A stretch of DNA of 64,000 nucleotides from NCBI RefSeq assembly GCF_026385505.1, contig NZ_JANIDV010000002.1:248001-312000 (forward strand). Reading direction: 5' to 3'. This document shows positions 18,623 through 27,423 of this stretch, piece by piece. The first letter of the stretch is position 1. Every line of letters starts with the position of its first letter. This DNA is from Bombella dulcis. Its GTDB lineage: Bacteria; Pseudomonadota; Alphaproteobacteria; Acetobacterales; Acetobacteraceae. The notes beneath the pieces are model-generated. The model saw only the letters and a program-made list of their open reading frames with translations, made no database searches and was not told the DNA's origin. The position numbers and the translations under genes were made by a program.

Positions 18623-19549
18623 GCCATTCGGGTCAGCATCCGCATCATAGCGGGGGGTGAGGATGGCACACCACGGGTAGCGGCTGTCATAGCTCTGCCC
18701 GTCCGAACTGCTGACACGGCCGCTGCTGTCTGTCGGCACATGGGTTAGGGAGACGGCATCATCCACATTCCCGCCGATGATGCTGATTTCCCGCCCGAAG
18801 GGAGGGGCGTTCTGATCCGTGGCGACCACAATGCCGCAATGGGCCGGGAAGCCGTAAGATGTGGGCAGCATGGAATAGGTGATGCTGCGGCTCTTGCCAC
18901 GCCCCACGCAGAGTATGTCGCCCAGCCGGGGGGCGTAACTGGCAGGGTTCTGTGCTGAAATGCCGGGATTGCTGCCGGAGGCTGCGGCATTGATGTAGGT
19001 GGCGTGGTTCGGTGAATAGGGGAAGCGGATATTCGCCCCGCCAATGCGCATGACATAGGAGATGAAGGCGGCAGACCATGCATAGCGGCCATCATGCAGG
19101 AACGGGAACAGGCTGCCATTACCATCGGTGCGGCCTGTCCAGCGGGCTTCAGTCTCTTCCGGAGCCTGACCGATCCACCAGTATTCCCCGATGCGCTGCC
19201 AGAGGCCGGGCAGACGTTCTGGCTTCATGGCGGGGCTGGTTGGCTCGGGCCGATCATGAGGGTCGGCATCGGCTACGGGGCTGCCGAACATTCGCCATTC
19301 CCGCAGGGCAATGGCAGCGACATCCTGACGGTTGAAGGGGGCGAAGTTCTCGCTGGCAAAGGCGGGGACGTGGGCATCATATTTCAGCGGGCCGGTCTGT
19401 CCGTTTGCATACTGGCTCATGGGTGTGAGGGCCGGGTTATGCGGACTGCTGCTGTTCGAACATGCTGCCAGCAGAGCAAGGCTGCAGAGGGACAGGCCGT
19501 GAATATAACCTTGCCGCCCGTGTCTGAAAAAACGAAGAATTGCCTTCAT
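18614..19549 (-). CDS. DUF2272-domain lipoprotein
   Basis: This 311-residue protein begins with a lipoprotein signal: a basic start, hydrophobic GLSLCSLALLAAC and a lipobox cysteine. The body carries the DUF2272 pattern including QDVAAIALREWRMFG and YAWSAAFISYVMRIGGA, with a Cys/His-containing C-terminal half (LGDILCVGRG, PAHCGIVVATD). DUF2272 is thought to share the papain-like/NlpC-P60 fold and may act on the cell wall; that activity is not shown. ATG 19549 is chosen because the lipobox then lies at the expected distance; the longer opening to 19639 would bury the signal. Confidence 0.82.
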   Translation of the reverse strand: MKAILRFFRHGRQGYIHGLSLCSLALLAACSNSSSPHNPALTPMSQYANGQTGPLKYDAHVPAFASENFAPFNRQDVAAIALREWRMFGSPVADADPHDRPEPTSPAMKPERLPGLWQRIGEYWWIGQAPEETEARWTGRTDGNGSLFPFLHDGRYAWSAAFISYVMRIGGANIRFPYSPNHATYINAAASGSNPGISAQNPASYAPRLGDILCVGRGKSRSITYSMLPTSYGFPAHCGIVVATDQNAPPFGREISIIGGNVDDAVSLTHVPTDSSGRVSSSDGQSYDSRYPWCAILTPRYDADADPNGGR

Positions 19550-20141
19550 GGTAACGCTTAAGCCCGTGAGTGTATTCCGCCTGATACTAAAGGGCGAGGT
19601 TAGAGTGTTTTGGTGAAATTGGGAATGCATTTTTGGCATGAATGTGAGATAAAATGCGAAGAAGTTTATGATAAGTATATGAGCAAGTTCATGCTGTTAC
19701 GATAACCTTCATTCATTCTTGAATGTTATCGAGGCTGCTGGACGATTTATCAGGATGTATGGTGGGGACTAAATGGTTGGTGGTGTGAAGGATTGGTCTT
19801 CCCTCTAGCGATAGTGGCTGATGACGGATGTACTGCATCCGACATTGCTGAAGATGGGATGTTCGATACCTTCCGCTTCTTTCATCCGGGGATGTTCCTC
19901 TACAACCGGGTGGAGACCATCAGCTGCGATCCCGATGGCTATGAGTTCTGTCTCTAGTCCGCTGTTGTTTTCCTGCTTGTTAGGGGGAGCGGGAGCATGG
20001 CTGCCCCCTGTGACTAGGGTATTGATTAGAGGCTTTCAGTTCATACTAGCCATCCAGAGGCTCTGTCGGGAGGTGGCTCCAATGGTGGTGAAGCTGGTAT
20101 CTTGGAAATATAAGGATTCCTTCAATAAGCAGCCCGAGTGA
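19550..20141. other. Gene-poor interval with no confident gene
   Basis: No reading frame here has a convincing start, ribosome site and family match. The first 200 bases are AT-rich and contain an imperfect hairpin with arms CGATAAC (19700-19706) and GTTATCG (19725-19731). Between about 19790 and 19960 short codon-biased frames exist on both strands (for example one with GMFDTFRFFHPG on the plus strand), which may be decayed gene fragments. It could also hold the promoter of the DUF2272 gene. Confidence 0.5.
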
Positions 20142-21146
20142 TTATTTATTATCCGGGCCATTATCATTGCTGTGCCGTATGAACTGGTTGCGGTTGCCTG
20201 TATCCAGATAACTCTCCGTCATGGCATTGTTGGCGAATATGATGCTGTGGTTTTCCGTTTCCACGTGAAAAATGTCATATACCGTCTGGCAGGCGTCCGC
20301 TGTTTCATAATGGATGGACCGGCCATTCACCAGCATACGGGCTGGGACAAAGCAGCCATCGAGAAACAGGCAGTGTTCTGCCGTGATCAGCAGGTCTTCA
20401 GAGGGGACATTCTTTGCCAGTGCGTCTTTCCTGATCCGTACGGGATAGCCCGCCATGTCCAGGGGAAGGGAAGGTCTCACCCAGACCCGGCTCCGTCCTG
20501 CCCATGTCAGGACCTGCGGGAACGTCTGGTTCTTTACGGGGTCATAGGTGATGACCACGTCACCACGTTTCAGCTCTTCCACCTTCCTGTAGCCTGATGG
20601 TGTCCTGATCAGGCTGCCGGCCAGGAAGCATGTATTGAAGGTGAATTGTTCATTGTCGAGAGAGCCGTCAGTGGCGGTGCCGTCATTGTCCTGATGGAAA
20701 TAATAATGTTCGCCATTCAGCTGGAGGTCGAAGAAATTCCCGGAGGACCAGTCCTTTGAATGGTCATAGCTGTAACTGTACTGGGCCTTTCCGGGGTCTA
20801 GAAGGGTTGCGCCATCAATGGTGGATGATGAACTGCCTGGCATGGCGGAGGTTATGATGTAATAGCCGCCGGAGCCATTACCGATGATGAAGCCGTTTAC
20901 GGACTTGTTCCCCCACGAGTAATCATAGCTCCCGGTAAGGTTCTTTTTTGTCTGGGGGTCCTTGAATGTGAAGTCCTGAACTTTCTTGTCGGAGCGGCAG
21001 GTGGAATGATAGGGTGTGAATGTGGCTTCTACATTATATTTCGGGTTGGAGATGGTGGCTCGTTTCGTTTTGGGGTCTACCGTCAGGGAAGCGATATCTA
21101 CCAGGTACGTCCCGGTTGCGACAACAGGTTTAGGGGTGCCCGACAA
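20142..21146 (-). CDS. Hint-domain (intein/hedgehog-like) protein, intact
   Basis: This 334-residue protein has a 172-residue Ser/Gly/Tyr-rich N-terminal part and a C-terminal Hint_2-type domain. Block A is CFLAGSLIRTPSG with Cys173 at the self-cleavage position; block B-like LLITAEHCLF holds His258; the end HVETENHSIIFANNAM then ESYLDTGNRNQF resembles the F/G blocks but lacks the usual intein His-Asn. The start is TTG 21146 with GAGGAA upstream. No classical signal peptide is visible. Hint domains can autocleave; whether this one does is unknown. A longer, broken relative lies at 36705-38386. The gene is less GC-rich than its neighbours. Confidence 0.8.
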   Translation of the reverse strand: MSGTPKPVVATGTYLVDIASLTVDPKTKRATISNPKYNVEATFTPYHSTCRSDKKVQDFTFKDPQTKKNLTGSYDYSWGNKSVNGFIIGNGSGGYYIITSAMPGSSSSTIDGATLLDPGKAQYSYSYDHSKDWSSGNFFDLQLNGEHYYFHQDNDGTATDGSLDNEQFTFNTCFLAGSLIRTPSGYRKVEELKRGDVVITYDPVKNQTFPQVLTWAGRSRVWVRPSLPLDMAGYPVRIRKDALAKNVPSEDLLITAEHCLFLDGCFVPARMLVNGRSIHYETADACQTVYDIFHVETENHSIIFANNAMTESYLDTGNRNQFIRHSNDNGPDNK

Positions 21147-21334
21147 AATATATTTCCTCAGAGAGTGGTTATTCCCCGAGAAAGTAATGTTATTTTCTTA
21201 TAATTTTCCTCATCGTACGATAATTTTTCGTTAAAGCGAAACAACAGTTTGTGACATGGATGACTGAACAATCTGTCTGAATAAAGACGTTAATATGGGA
21301 AAAATGTTCATTTATTCACGGCAGAACTGCACAG

Positions 21335-21366
21335 AAAAAGGAGCGGCAGGATAGTCCTGCCGCTCC
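21335..21366 (-). terminator. Strong Rho-independent terminator of the aldo/keto reductase gene
   Basis: Reading the minus strand, GGAGCGGCAGGA pairs over all 12 positions with TCCTGCCGCTCC around a 3-base loop (21340-21366) and is followed by five T residues (21339-21335). It lies about 40 bases after the reductase stop. Confidence 0.95.
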
Positions 21367-21406
21367 TTATATTCATGATGTCAGACCGTATCGTGCGGTA
21401 ACTGTC

Positions 21407-22396
21407 TTACGCTTTACGGGCTGGCGGGGCCATGAAAGCGGGAGACAGCGGGGTCGGGACATGACGTTTGAGAATGGCGTCAATATCCTTCTTGTCCTGT
21501 TCAGTCAGCTGCCAGCCGAAGACATCAACCACACCGTTGATCTGTTCCGGCTTGCGGGCACCCCAGAGGGCGATGGTCGGCCCCTGGTCCAGCACCCAGC
21601 GGATGGCCAGAACCATCAGGGACTTGCCATGACGGTCCGCAATGGCTTTCAGGTCAGCCACGGCGGCGATGTAGTCCTTGAAATGTTCTTTCTGGAACTT
21701 GGGGTCACCGGAGCGCAGGTCACTCTCCGGGAAGGTCTTGTCCGCCGTCATCTTGCCGGTCAGCAGCCCACGGCAGAGCGGCCCATAGGCCAGCTGCACG
21801 AGCTTGTGCTTCTTCGCATAAGGCAGCACGTCCTTTTCAATCTCACGTTCAAAGAGATTGTAGGGGGACTGGACGCTGGCCAGCGGGGCAACTTCACGGA
21901 AAATGTCCATCTGTTCCGGGGAGTAGTTGCTCACGCCAAGGGCACGGATTTTCCCTTCCTTGTGCAGCTTCTGAAGCTCACGGGCGGTCTCATCAATCGG
22001 CGTGTTGGGGTCCGGCCAATGGACTTGCTCAAGGTCAATGGTCTCGACACGCAGGCGGCGGAGGGAATCTTCCACTTCCTTGCGGATGCGGGCCGGGCTG
22101 GAGTTGCGGAATGGCTTGTGATCGTCAGTCCAGTCCAGTGCGAGCTTGGTGGCGATGCGTGCCCTGTGGGGTTTCTCTGCCAGAGCACGGCCCACGACTT
22201 CCTCGGAATGACCAAAACCATAGACGGGAGCCGTGTCGATCAGGTCCACCCCTTCATCAAGGGCACGGTGGATGGTGCGGACGGCGTTGTCGTCATCAGG
22301 CCCACCCCACATCCAGCCGCCAATGGCCCATGTGCCAAGGGCAACGCGTGAAACGGGTTTGTCAAAACCGGGAATGAGAATGGTGTTTTCATTCAT
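21407..22396 (-). CDS. Aldo/keto reductase
   Basis: This 329-residue NAD(P)H-dependent oxidoreductase has the complete AKR catalytic tetrad: Asp54 and Tyr59 (LIDTAPVYG), Lys84 (IATKLAL) and His126 (EQVHWPD). GVSNYSPEQM, LAYGPLCRGLLTGK and the cofactor region LWGARKPEQ support a voltage-gated-channel-beta/YajO-like AKR. The substrate is not predictable. It is divergent from the CobW-type gene and ends in a strong terminator, so it is probably monocistronic. Confidence 0.93.
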   Translation of the reverse strand: MNENTILIPGFDKPVSRVALGTWAIGGWMWGGPDDDNAVRTIHRALDEGVDLIDTAPVYGFGHSEEVVGRALAEKPHRARIATKLALDWTDDHKPFRNSSPARIRKEVEDSLRRLRVETIDLEQVHWPDPNTPIDETARELQKLHKEGKIRALGVSNYSPEQMDIFREVAPLASVQSPYNLFEREIEKDVLPYAKKHKLVQLAYGPLCRGLLTGKMTADKTFPESDLRSGDPKFQKEHFKDYIAAVADLKAIADRHGKSLMVLAIRWVLDQGPTIALWGARKPEQINGVVDVFGWQLTEQDKKDIDAILKRHVPTPLSPAFMAPPARKA

Positions 22397-22628
22397 GGGT
22401 TTGTCTCCATCAGAAAATGAGGGCGGAGTGCATGGAATGAATCATGTCTCTGCCCGGACCCGGAGGGCGGCCCCTCGGTCATGCGGGGGCGGGCAAGGCC
22501 CTGCTGGCCTCCCTGCCCATATGGGATGCGGGAGGACGGTTATGCAACCACCTGTCCTTCTTTTTGGTTTTGAAGCAGGAGAAGAGTATGGTCATCTCAC
22601 CTTTCAAGGCGAAGAAGGAAAAGACATC

Positions 22629-23717
22629 ATGGCTGATTCAGAGATCAGAAAAATCCCCGTCACCGTTCTCACCGGTTTTCTGGGAGCGGGGAAGACCACG
22701 TTGCTCAACCATATCCTGACGGCCGATCACGGGCGGAATTACGCCGTCGTCGTCAATGAGTTCGGCGAGCTGGGCATCGACAATGATCTGGTGGTCGATG
22801 CCGATGAAGAAATCTTCGAGATGAACAATGGCTGCATCTGCTGCACGGTGCGGGGTGATCTCATCCGGATTCTCAGCCGTCTTCTGCGCCGCCGTGGCAA
22901 ATTTGACGGCATCATCGTGGAGACCACCGGTCTGGCTGATCCGGCCCCCGTGGCACAGACTTTCTTTGTGGATGAGAGCATCCGTGAGAAGGCCGAGCTG
23001 GATGCAGTGGTGACAGTCGTGGATGCCTATAATGTGCTTCAGACCCTCAGGGAAAGCCCGGAGGCCGTCAATCAGATTGCCTTTGCTGACGTCATCATCC
23101 TGAACAAATGTGACCTTCTGGATGACGCTGCCCTGGCTGAAGTGGAGCGGAAGCTCCGGGCCATCAATTCCGTCGTGCGGATTCACCGTGCCGAGCGGGG
23201 CAAGGTCGCTCTGGATGACATTCTCAACCGTGGCGGGTTCGACCTCAAGCGTGCCCTGTCCACCATGCCGGACTTCCTCGAGGAAGACGAGCATGGCCAT
23301 GACCACCACGATCATCACCATCATCATGATCACTGCGACTGCCACGATCACTGTCATGAGCATGACCATCATCATGAGGCTGCTCACGGTCCGGGCGGGC
23401 ATCATCATGCCCATAGCGAGGACGTGACGAGCCATTCCTTCACCGTGACGGAGCCGCTGGATGAGGAACGCTTCCATGCCTGGATCGGCCTTGTCCTTCA
23501 GGAGCAGGGACCGGACATTCTGCGGGCGAAGGGTATTCTGCATTTCCAGGGGAAAGACGAGCGTTTCGCTTTCCAGGCCGTGCACATGATGGCTGATGGC
23601 GACTATATCGGGCCGTTCAAAGCTGGAGAGTCGAAACAGTCCCGCATCGTCTTCATCGGCCGCAAGCTGGACTGTGCCCAGCTTCAGCGCGGTTTTGAAG
23701 GCTGCGTGGCCGTATGA
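22629..23717 (+). CDS. COG0523/CobW-type GTPase metallochaperone with His-rich loop
   Basis: This 362-residue G3E GTPase has Walker A GFLGAGKT (residues 16-23), the metal-binding GCICC motif (68-72), the Walker B-like VETTGLADP and the guanine motif NKCD (160-163). Residues 221-264 are an extraordinary His/Asp/Cys-rich segment that can bind several zinc or other divalent ions, followed by the CobW C-terminal domain. It is most like zinc-transfer members (YjiA/ZagA/ZNG1-type) rather than cobalamin CobW. The ATG at 22629 gives MADSEIRKIP. Its stop overlaps the next gene by ATGA. A GGTT-ATGC-AACC symmetrical site (22538-22549) upstream is a possible operator. Confidence 0.93.
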   Translation: MADSEIRKIPVTVLTGFLGAGKTTLLNHILTADHGRNYAVVVNEFGELGIDNDLVVDADEEIFEMNNGCICCTVRGDLIRILSRLLRRRGKFDGIIVETTGLADPAPVAQTFFVDESIREKAELDAVVTVVDAYNVLQTLRESPEAVNQIAFADVIILNKCDLLDDAALAEVERKLRAINSVVRIHRAERGKVALDDILNRGGFDLKRALSTMPDFLEEDEHGHDHHDHHHHHDHCDCHDHCHEHDHHHEAAHGPGGHHHAHSEDVTSHSFTVTEPLDEERFHAWIGLVLQEQGPDILRAKGILHFQGKDERFAFQAVHMMADGDYIGPFKAGESKQSRIVFIGRKLDCAQLQRGFEGCVAV

Positions 23718-24796
23718 GTGCCGCACAGAGCAGGACCCTGTTGCAGACCCGTGGGGCCGAGCGGTGCTTTGAGGCCCCGATAACGGGCGTTCAGGTCAGC
23801 CGTGATGGCCAGACATTCGCTGCCCTGACGATGGATGGGGAGATCATTCTCATCTCCCGTGATGGCCTGCGGATGCCTGAAGGCTGGCAGGTTATGCCTG
23901 CACATGATGGGGCCGTGTCCTTTGCACAGGGTTGCGGGAAGGACAGTTTCCTCAGCGGTGGGGAAGATGGCCGGGTGGTGGAAACACGGGCCGATGGCAC
24001 CATGACGGAACGTCATGCAGGCCGTGGCTGGGTGGACTGTCTGGCCAGCACACCCACGCACTGGGCCTGTGCCAGCAAGAAGGAGGTTCATCTCTATGCC
24101 CACGGCACGGATGCTCCCCTGAAGGTGCTGGACCATCCCTCGGCCCTGAGTGGCCTCGCCTTTGATGCCAGAGGGAAGAAGCTGGCTGCCTCGCATTATA
24201 ATGGCGTGTCCATGTGGTTCGTGCAGGCGAAGGAATCCAGCGTTCGTTCTCTGGAGTGGAAGGGCAGCCATACCGGGCTGTGTATTCATCCGGGCAGTGA
24301 GGCCCTGGTGACCAGTATGCAGGAGAATGAACTGCATGGCTGGCGTCTGTCCGACGGGCACAACATGCGCATGAGTGGCTATCCCCGCAAGATCGCATCC
24401 ATGAGCTTTACCCGCAAAGGCCGCTGGCTGGCGACATCCGGGGCGGATGCTGCCGTGTTATGGCCGTTCTTCGGAGGAGGCCCGATGGGCAAACCGCCAA
24501 TGGAGCTGGCCCGCCTGCCGGGACTGTTCGTGACCTGCGTCTGCGCCCATCCCACGGATGACATTCTGGCCATCGGGTTTGAGGATGGCACGGTTCTTCT
24601 GGCAGAAGTGCCCAACAGTGCCGAAGACGCTGCTGGAGGTGCAGACCGCATCCTGCCGCTCTGCAACGGTCAGCGCAGCGGCGGTGCTGCCCGTGGTGCC
24701 GTGAATGCCATCGCTTTCACTCCCCAGGGTGGAGTCGTCATTTTCGGCACGGAAGAAGGCCATGTCGGGGTCGTGGACCTGTCCGCTCAGGGCTGA
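23714..24796 (+). CDS. WD40-repeat protein coupled to the CobW-type gene
   Basis: This 360-residue protein is a probable seven-bladed beta-propeller. Repeated units end in WD40-like strands such as FAALTMDGEIILI, LSGGEDGRVVE, LAASHYNGVSMW, LATSGADAAVLWPF, LAIGFEDGTVLLAEV and IFGTEEGHVGVVD. No signal peptide is present, so it should be cytoplasmic and a scaffold. It overlaps the CobW-type gene by 4 bases (ATGA), implying translational coupling and a shared pathway, possibly as an adaptor for a metal-transfer step. The biochemical function is unknown. Confidence 0.85.
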   Translation: MSAAQSRTLLQTRGAERCFEAPITGVQVSRDGQTFAALTMDGEIILISRDGLRMPEGWQVMPAHDGAVSFAQGCGKDSFLSGGEDGRVVETRADGTMTERHAGRGWVDCLASTPTHWACASKKEVHLYAHGTDAPLKVLDHPSALSGLAFDARGKKLAASHYNGVSMWFVQAKESSVRSLEWKGSHTGLCIHPGSEALVTSMQENELHGWRLSDGHNMRMSGYPRKIASMSFTRKGRWLATSGADAAVLWPFFGGGPMGKPPMELARLPGLFVTCVCAHPTDDILAIGFEDGTVLLAEVPNSAEDAAGGADRILPLCNGQRSGGAARGAVNAIAFTPQGGVVIFGTEEGHVGVVDLSAQG

Positions 24797-24806
24797 GTTT
24801 TATTTA

Positions 24807-24832
24807 TTGCCGGACACAACCATGTCCGGCAA
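24807..24832 (+). terminator. Hairpin after the WD40 gene
   Basis: TTGCCGGACA (24807-24816) pairs perfectly with TGTCCGGCAA (24823-24832). No T-run follows, so termination may be Rho-assisted or the hairpin may protect the 3' end. It separates the GC-rich operon from the AT-rich gene converging on it. Confidence 0.6.
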
Positions 24833-24839
24833 TAGATTA

Positions 24840-25813
24840 TCACATGTATTTTTTTAATATTAAAGTTAAAAAGAATTTGAATAACACTGATATAAAAGGA
24901 CTCAATATTGATCCTGCTACGGCGAAAATTATGTTATTCCTATTTTGTTGTTCGAAATTTTCTATTTCGCTTTCATCTTTTTTATTGAATTTTATGAAAG
25001 AAAGAGGCGTCCATGAATCAAGATACATCTCGATAATTCTTCCTAAAAATGATGAGATGTTGAATATAATAAATGTTAATAGTGAGAATATAATTATAAA
25101 TTTTGGCAATGTAATATAGCATAGAATGAAGTAAATTGACATAGTAGTCAGGGATATTGTTTTCCTTATTATAGGTCTGTAATTTTGAAGGATACTCATA
25201 ATCGAGTTTTTCTTTGTTTTATGTAGAGTAGAAAACCACCCTTTTACTGTTGTTTGTAAGGAGCGGGCAATTGTATAGTCTCCGTATTCTATTCTTAGAG
25301 ATGTCATTCTTGTTTTTGCTAACCTAATAAAAGAAGATGATAACGATAGTATTGGTTCATTTTTAAGTTGAGATATTAAAGATATCTGTGAAGCAATGTT
25401 TATATTTATAGAATACATACTTATTTTTTTGTCTACCGGATGTTGTATCATAAAATCATATTTTAGATATATGCGTTCAACTTGACTTGTTGAATGGGCT
25501 CTTAATTTTGATGCCATTTCAAAGGAGGTTATTTCATCACTTGTGTCATCCACGTAGTAGATGACAAATCTTAATGAGATCGAACAAACATTATGAGGTT
25601 CTAATGTTTGTCGAATCTTTAGGTGAAGTTGCTCAATGTCTTGAAAATCTATTTTATAGTATTCTGTAAATAACTCTTTAATCGCTGCATTGTTTCTTGT
25701 TAATTCTTCGAATACATCTTTAAGTATATTTATAGGGACTGTTTTGTCTTTTTTTCTCCTATTGTAATTGGAGTTTGATCTGGTAATTCAGAGTTTGTAT
25801 CTAGAGTGCTCAT
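24840..25813 (-). CDS. AT-rich orphan membrane protein, frame broken at a poly-A tract
   Basis: The gene is strikingly AT-rich (about 70% AT by eye) in a GC-rich region. From ATG 25813 (GGAGG 11 bases upstream) the first frame codes only 27 residues and stops at TAA 25730-25732. It contains A-AAA-AAG (25754 to 25748); moving back one base there enters a long frame running to TGA at 24840, for a joined product near 324 residues. The long frame without the shift has no good start before GTG 25553. The protein has a Lys/Ile-rich soluble N-terminal part and two or three hydrophobic helices (IIIFSLLTFIIF region; IIFAVAGSILSPFISVLF). No family recognised. It could be programmed -1 frameshifting, a real mutation or a homopolymer read error. 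Confidence 0.6.
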
Positions 25814-25846
25814 AGGTGAAAAAACCTCCGTATTCTACTAAAATTT

Positions 25847-25875
25847 TTTATAGGGTAAGTACAATAAAAGTTAAA
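25847..25875 (-). promoter_or_regulatory. Candidate promoter of the AT-rich gene
   Basis: On the minus strand a -35-like TTTAAC (25875-25870) and a -10-like TATAAA (25852-25847) are separated by 17 bases, about 34 bases ahead of ATG 25813. The -10 matches the sigma-70 consensus at five of six positions, the -35 at three. It lies just past the clc stop codon. Confidence 0.4.
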
Positions 25876-25895
25876 GAGCGCTAGATGATCTTTCG

Positions 25896-27251
25896 TTAGT
25901 CTTTGGACTGTCTGTTCTCTTCGTGCTTCTTCTGGAGGTACCCTTCCTGCCGGGCCATGAACTGGTCGGCCAGTCGGCCATAGAGGGAGTGGGAGCAGAC
26001 CATGCGGGAGACACCGAAAGCCAGAAAGGCCGTAGCCAGTAGGGCAAGGGTGATCTGCTGGTTGTCGCACATTTCCATGACGATGACGGTGGCTGTCAGG
26101 GGAGACTGCACGACGCCGGAGAAATAGCCGACCATGCCCAGCAGCACGACGGCACCGGGAGCCGTGAGTGGCAGGAACTGGGCAACCCAGCCCCCCACCG
26201 AGGCCCCGATGGAGAGGGAGGGGGCAAACAGCCCGCCTGGAATGCCGGAACAGTAGGAAACGACTGTGGCGGCGTATTTCATCAGAAAGTAGGACATGTG
26301 GGGATGGCGTGATCCGTCAACCAGATGATGGGCCTGGATGTATCCCGTGCCGAACGTGTCGCCGTGGCTGGCAAATCCCAGAATGGCCAGAATGACCCCG
26401 CAGAGGGCGGTGAAGAGGATGGGACGGCCCTTCTGGACGCGTCCGATGAATCCCGGCAGCCCTTTGCCAACCCGTATGAGGATGGTTGAAAAGAGGCCAC
26501 CACCCAGCCCGCCGAGGATGCCGCAGGCCAGCACGGCAATCCATGCCGTGCCGACAGGGACGTCCACCGAGGCATGGCCGAAATAGGTGTAGTTTCCACC
26601 CGCCAGCACAATGGCCGTGACACCGGCGAGAACGACACCCGTCAGCATCACGCCGGATGTCCGCTGCTGGAAGGAGCTGGCCAGTTCCTCAATGGCAAAG
26701 ACGATGCCGGCCAGTGGCGTGTTGAAGGCGGCCGCCACACCGGCGGCTCCCCCTGCAAGGATGATGCCCCGGCGGGTCGAAACGTTGGCATGACCCAGAA
26801 AGCGGGAATAGGCGTTCATGATGGCTGCACCCACCTGCACGGTGGGGCCTTCTCTCCCGATGGAGGCTCCGCAGAGCAGGCCGAGTGTGGTCATGAAGAT
26901 TTTGCCAATAGCAATGCGCAGGGCAAGAATGCGGTCGACAAGCGTGAAATCCTCGATGTGCAGCGTGGCGATGGTCTGCGGGATGCCGGACCCTTGCGCC
27001 CCGGGGAAGAAGCGTTTCGTCAGCCACATGGAGAGGGCCAGCCCGCTGGGGATGACAGCGAACATGACATAGGGGTTCCAGTGATGGAGGCTCATGCAGA
27101 GGGAGCTGGCATAGTCGGCCGCACGGGCAAACAGCCACGCCGCAATGCCGACCGTGATGGCCCCTGCCCAGAAAATGAGTGTCCGCCGCCACTGCGAGGT
27201 CCGCATCCGTGCTGAGCGGCGGAAATGCGTGATGCGGTTGCGCCGTCTCAT
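25896..27251 (-). CDS. ClC-family chloride channel/transporter
   Basis: This ~451-residue integral membrane protein carries the three anion-pathway signatures: GSGIPQ, GREGPTVQ (with the gating glutamate in REGP) and GIPGGLFAPSLS. About ten to twelve hydrophobic helices follow a basic N-terminus MRRRNRITHFRR; no CBS domain is present. It most likely exchanges Cl- for H+, aiding acid tolerance, which fits an acid-producing host; this is inference. The start at 27251 is chosen for its basic cytoplasmic N-terminus; upstream in-frame codons are a shadow of the neighbouring gene. Confidence 0.92.
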   Translation of the reverse strand: MRRRNRITHFRRSARMRTSQWRRTLIFWAGAITVGIAAWLFARAADYASSLCMSLHHWNPYVMFAVIPSGLALSMWLTKRFFPGAQGSGIPQTIATLHIEDFTLVDRILALRIAIGKIFMTTLGLLCGASIGREGPTVQVGAAIMNAYSRFLGHANVSTRRGIILAGGAAGVAAAFNTPLAGIVFAIEELASSFQQRTSGVMLTGVVLAGVTAIVLAGGNYTYFGHASVDVPVGTAWIAVLACGILGGLGGGLFSTILIRVGKGLPGFIGRVQKGRPILFTALCGVILAILGFASHGDTFGTGYIQAHHLVDGSRHPHMSYFLMKYAATVVSYCSGIPGGLFAPSLSIGASVGGWVAQFLPLTAPGAVVLLGMVGYFSGVVQSPLTATVIVMEMCDNQQITLALLATAFLAFGVSRMVCSHSLYGRLADQFMARQEGYLQKKHEENRQSKD

Positions 27252-27423
27252 GGCATGGGGCGAACCGGAAGCAGGGGCGGGAGAGCTTGGGGAAGAATCG
27301 GGCACGTCTGGGATGGATCCGCCACATGACTGGAGTGAAGGGGTTTCAGGCCCTGTTTCGGACGGAGCCTTCTCTGTGGTCAAGGGGGGATATGGTTCTG
27401 CATGGCAGTTCTGACATGCAGGA

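Noticed and set aside
19821..20141. 106-codon plus-strand frame after the DUF2272 gene
   Set aside because: No ribosome site, mixed composition, and two other frames in the same interval look equally coding; no family match recognised.
22233..22628. Upstream in-frame extension of the CobW-type protein
   Set aside because: It overlaps the divergent aldo/keto reductase and precedes the conserved MADSEIRKIPVTVLTG start.
25810..26070. Small minus-strand frame at the end of clc
   Set aside because: It is an out-of-frame shadow of the ClC C-terminus running into AT-rich spacer.
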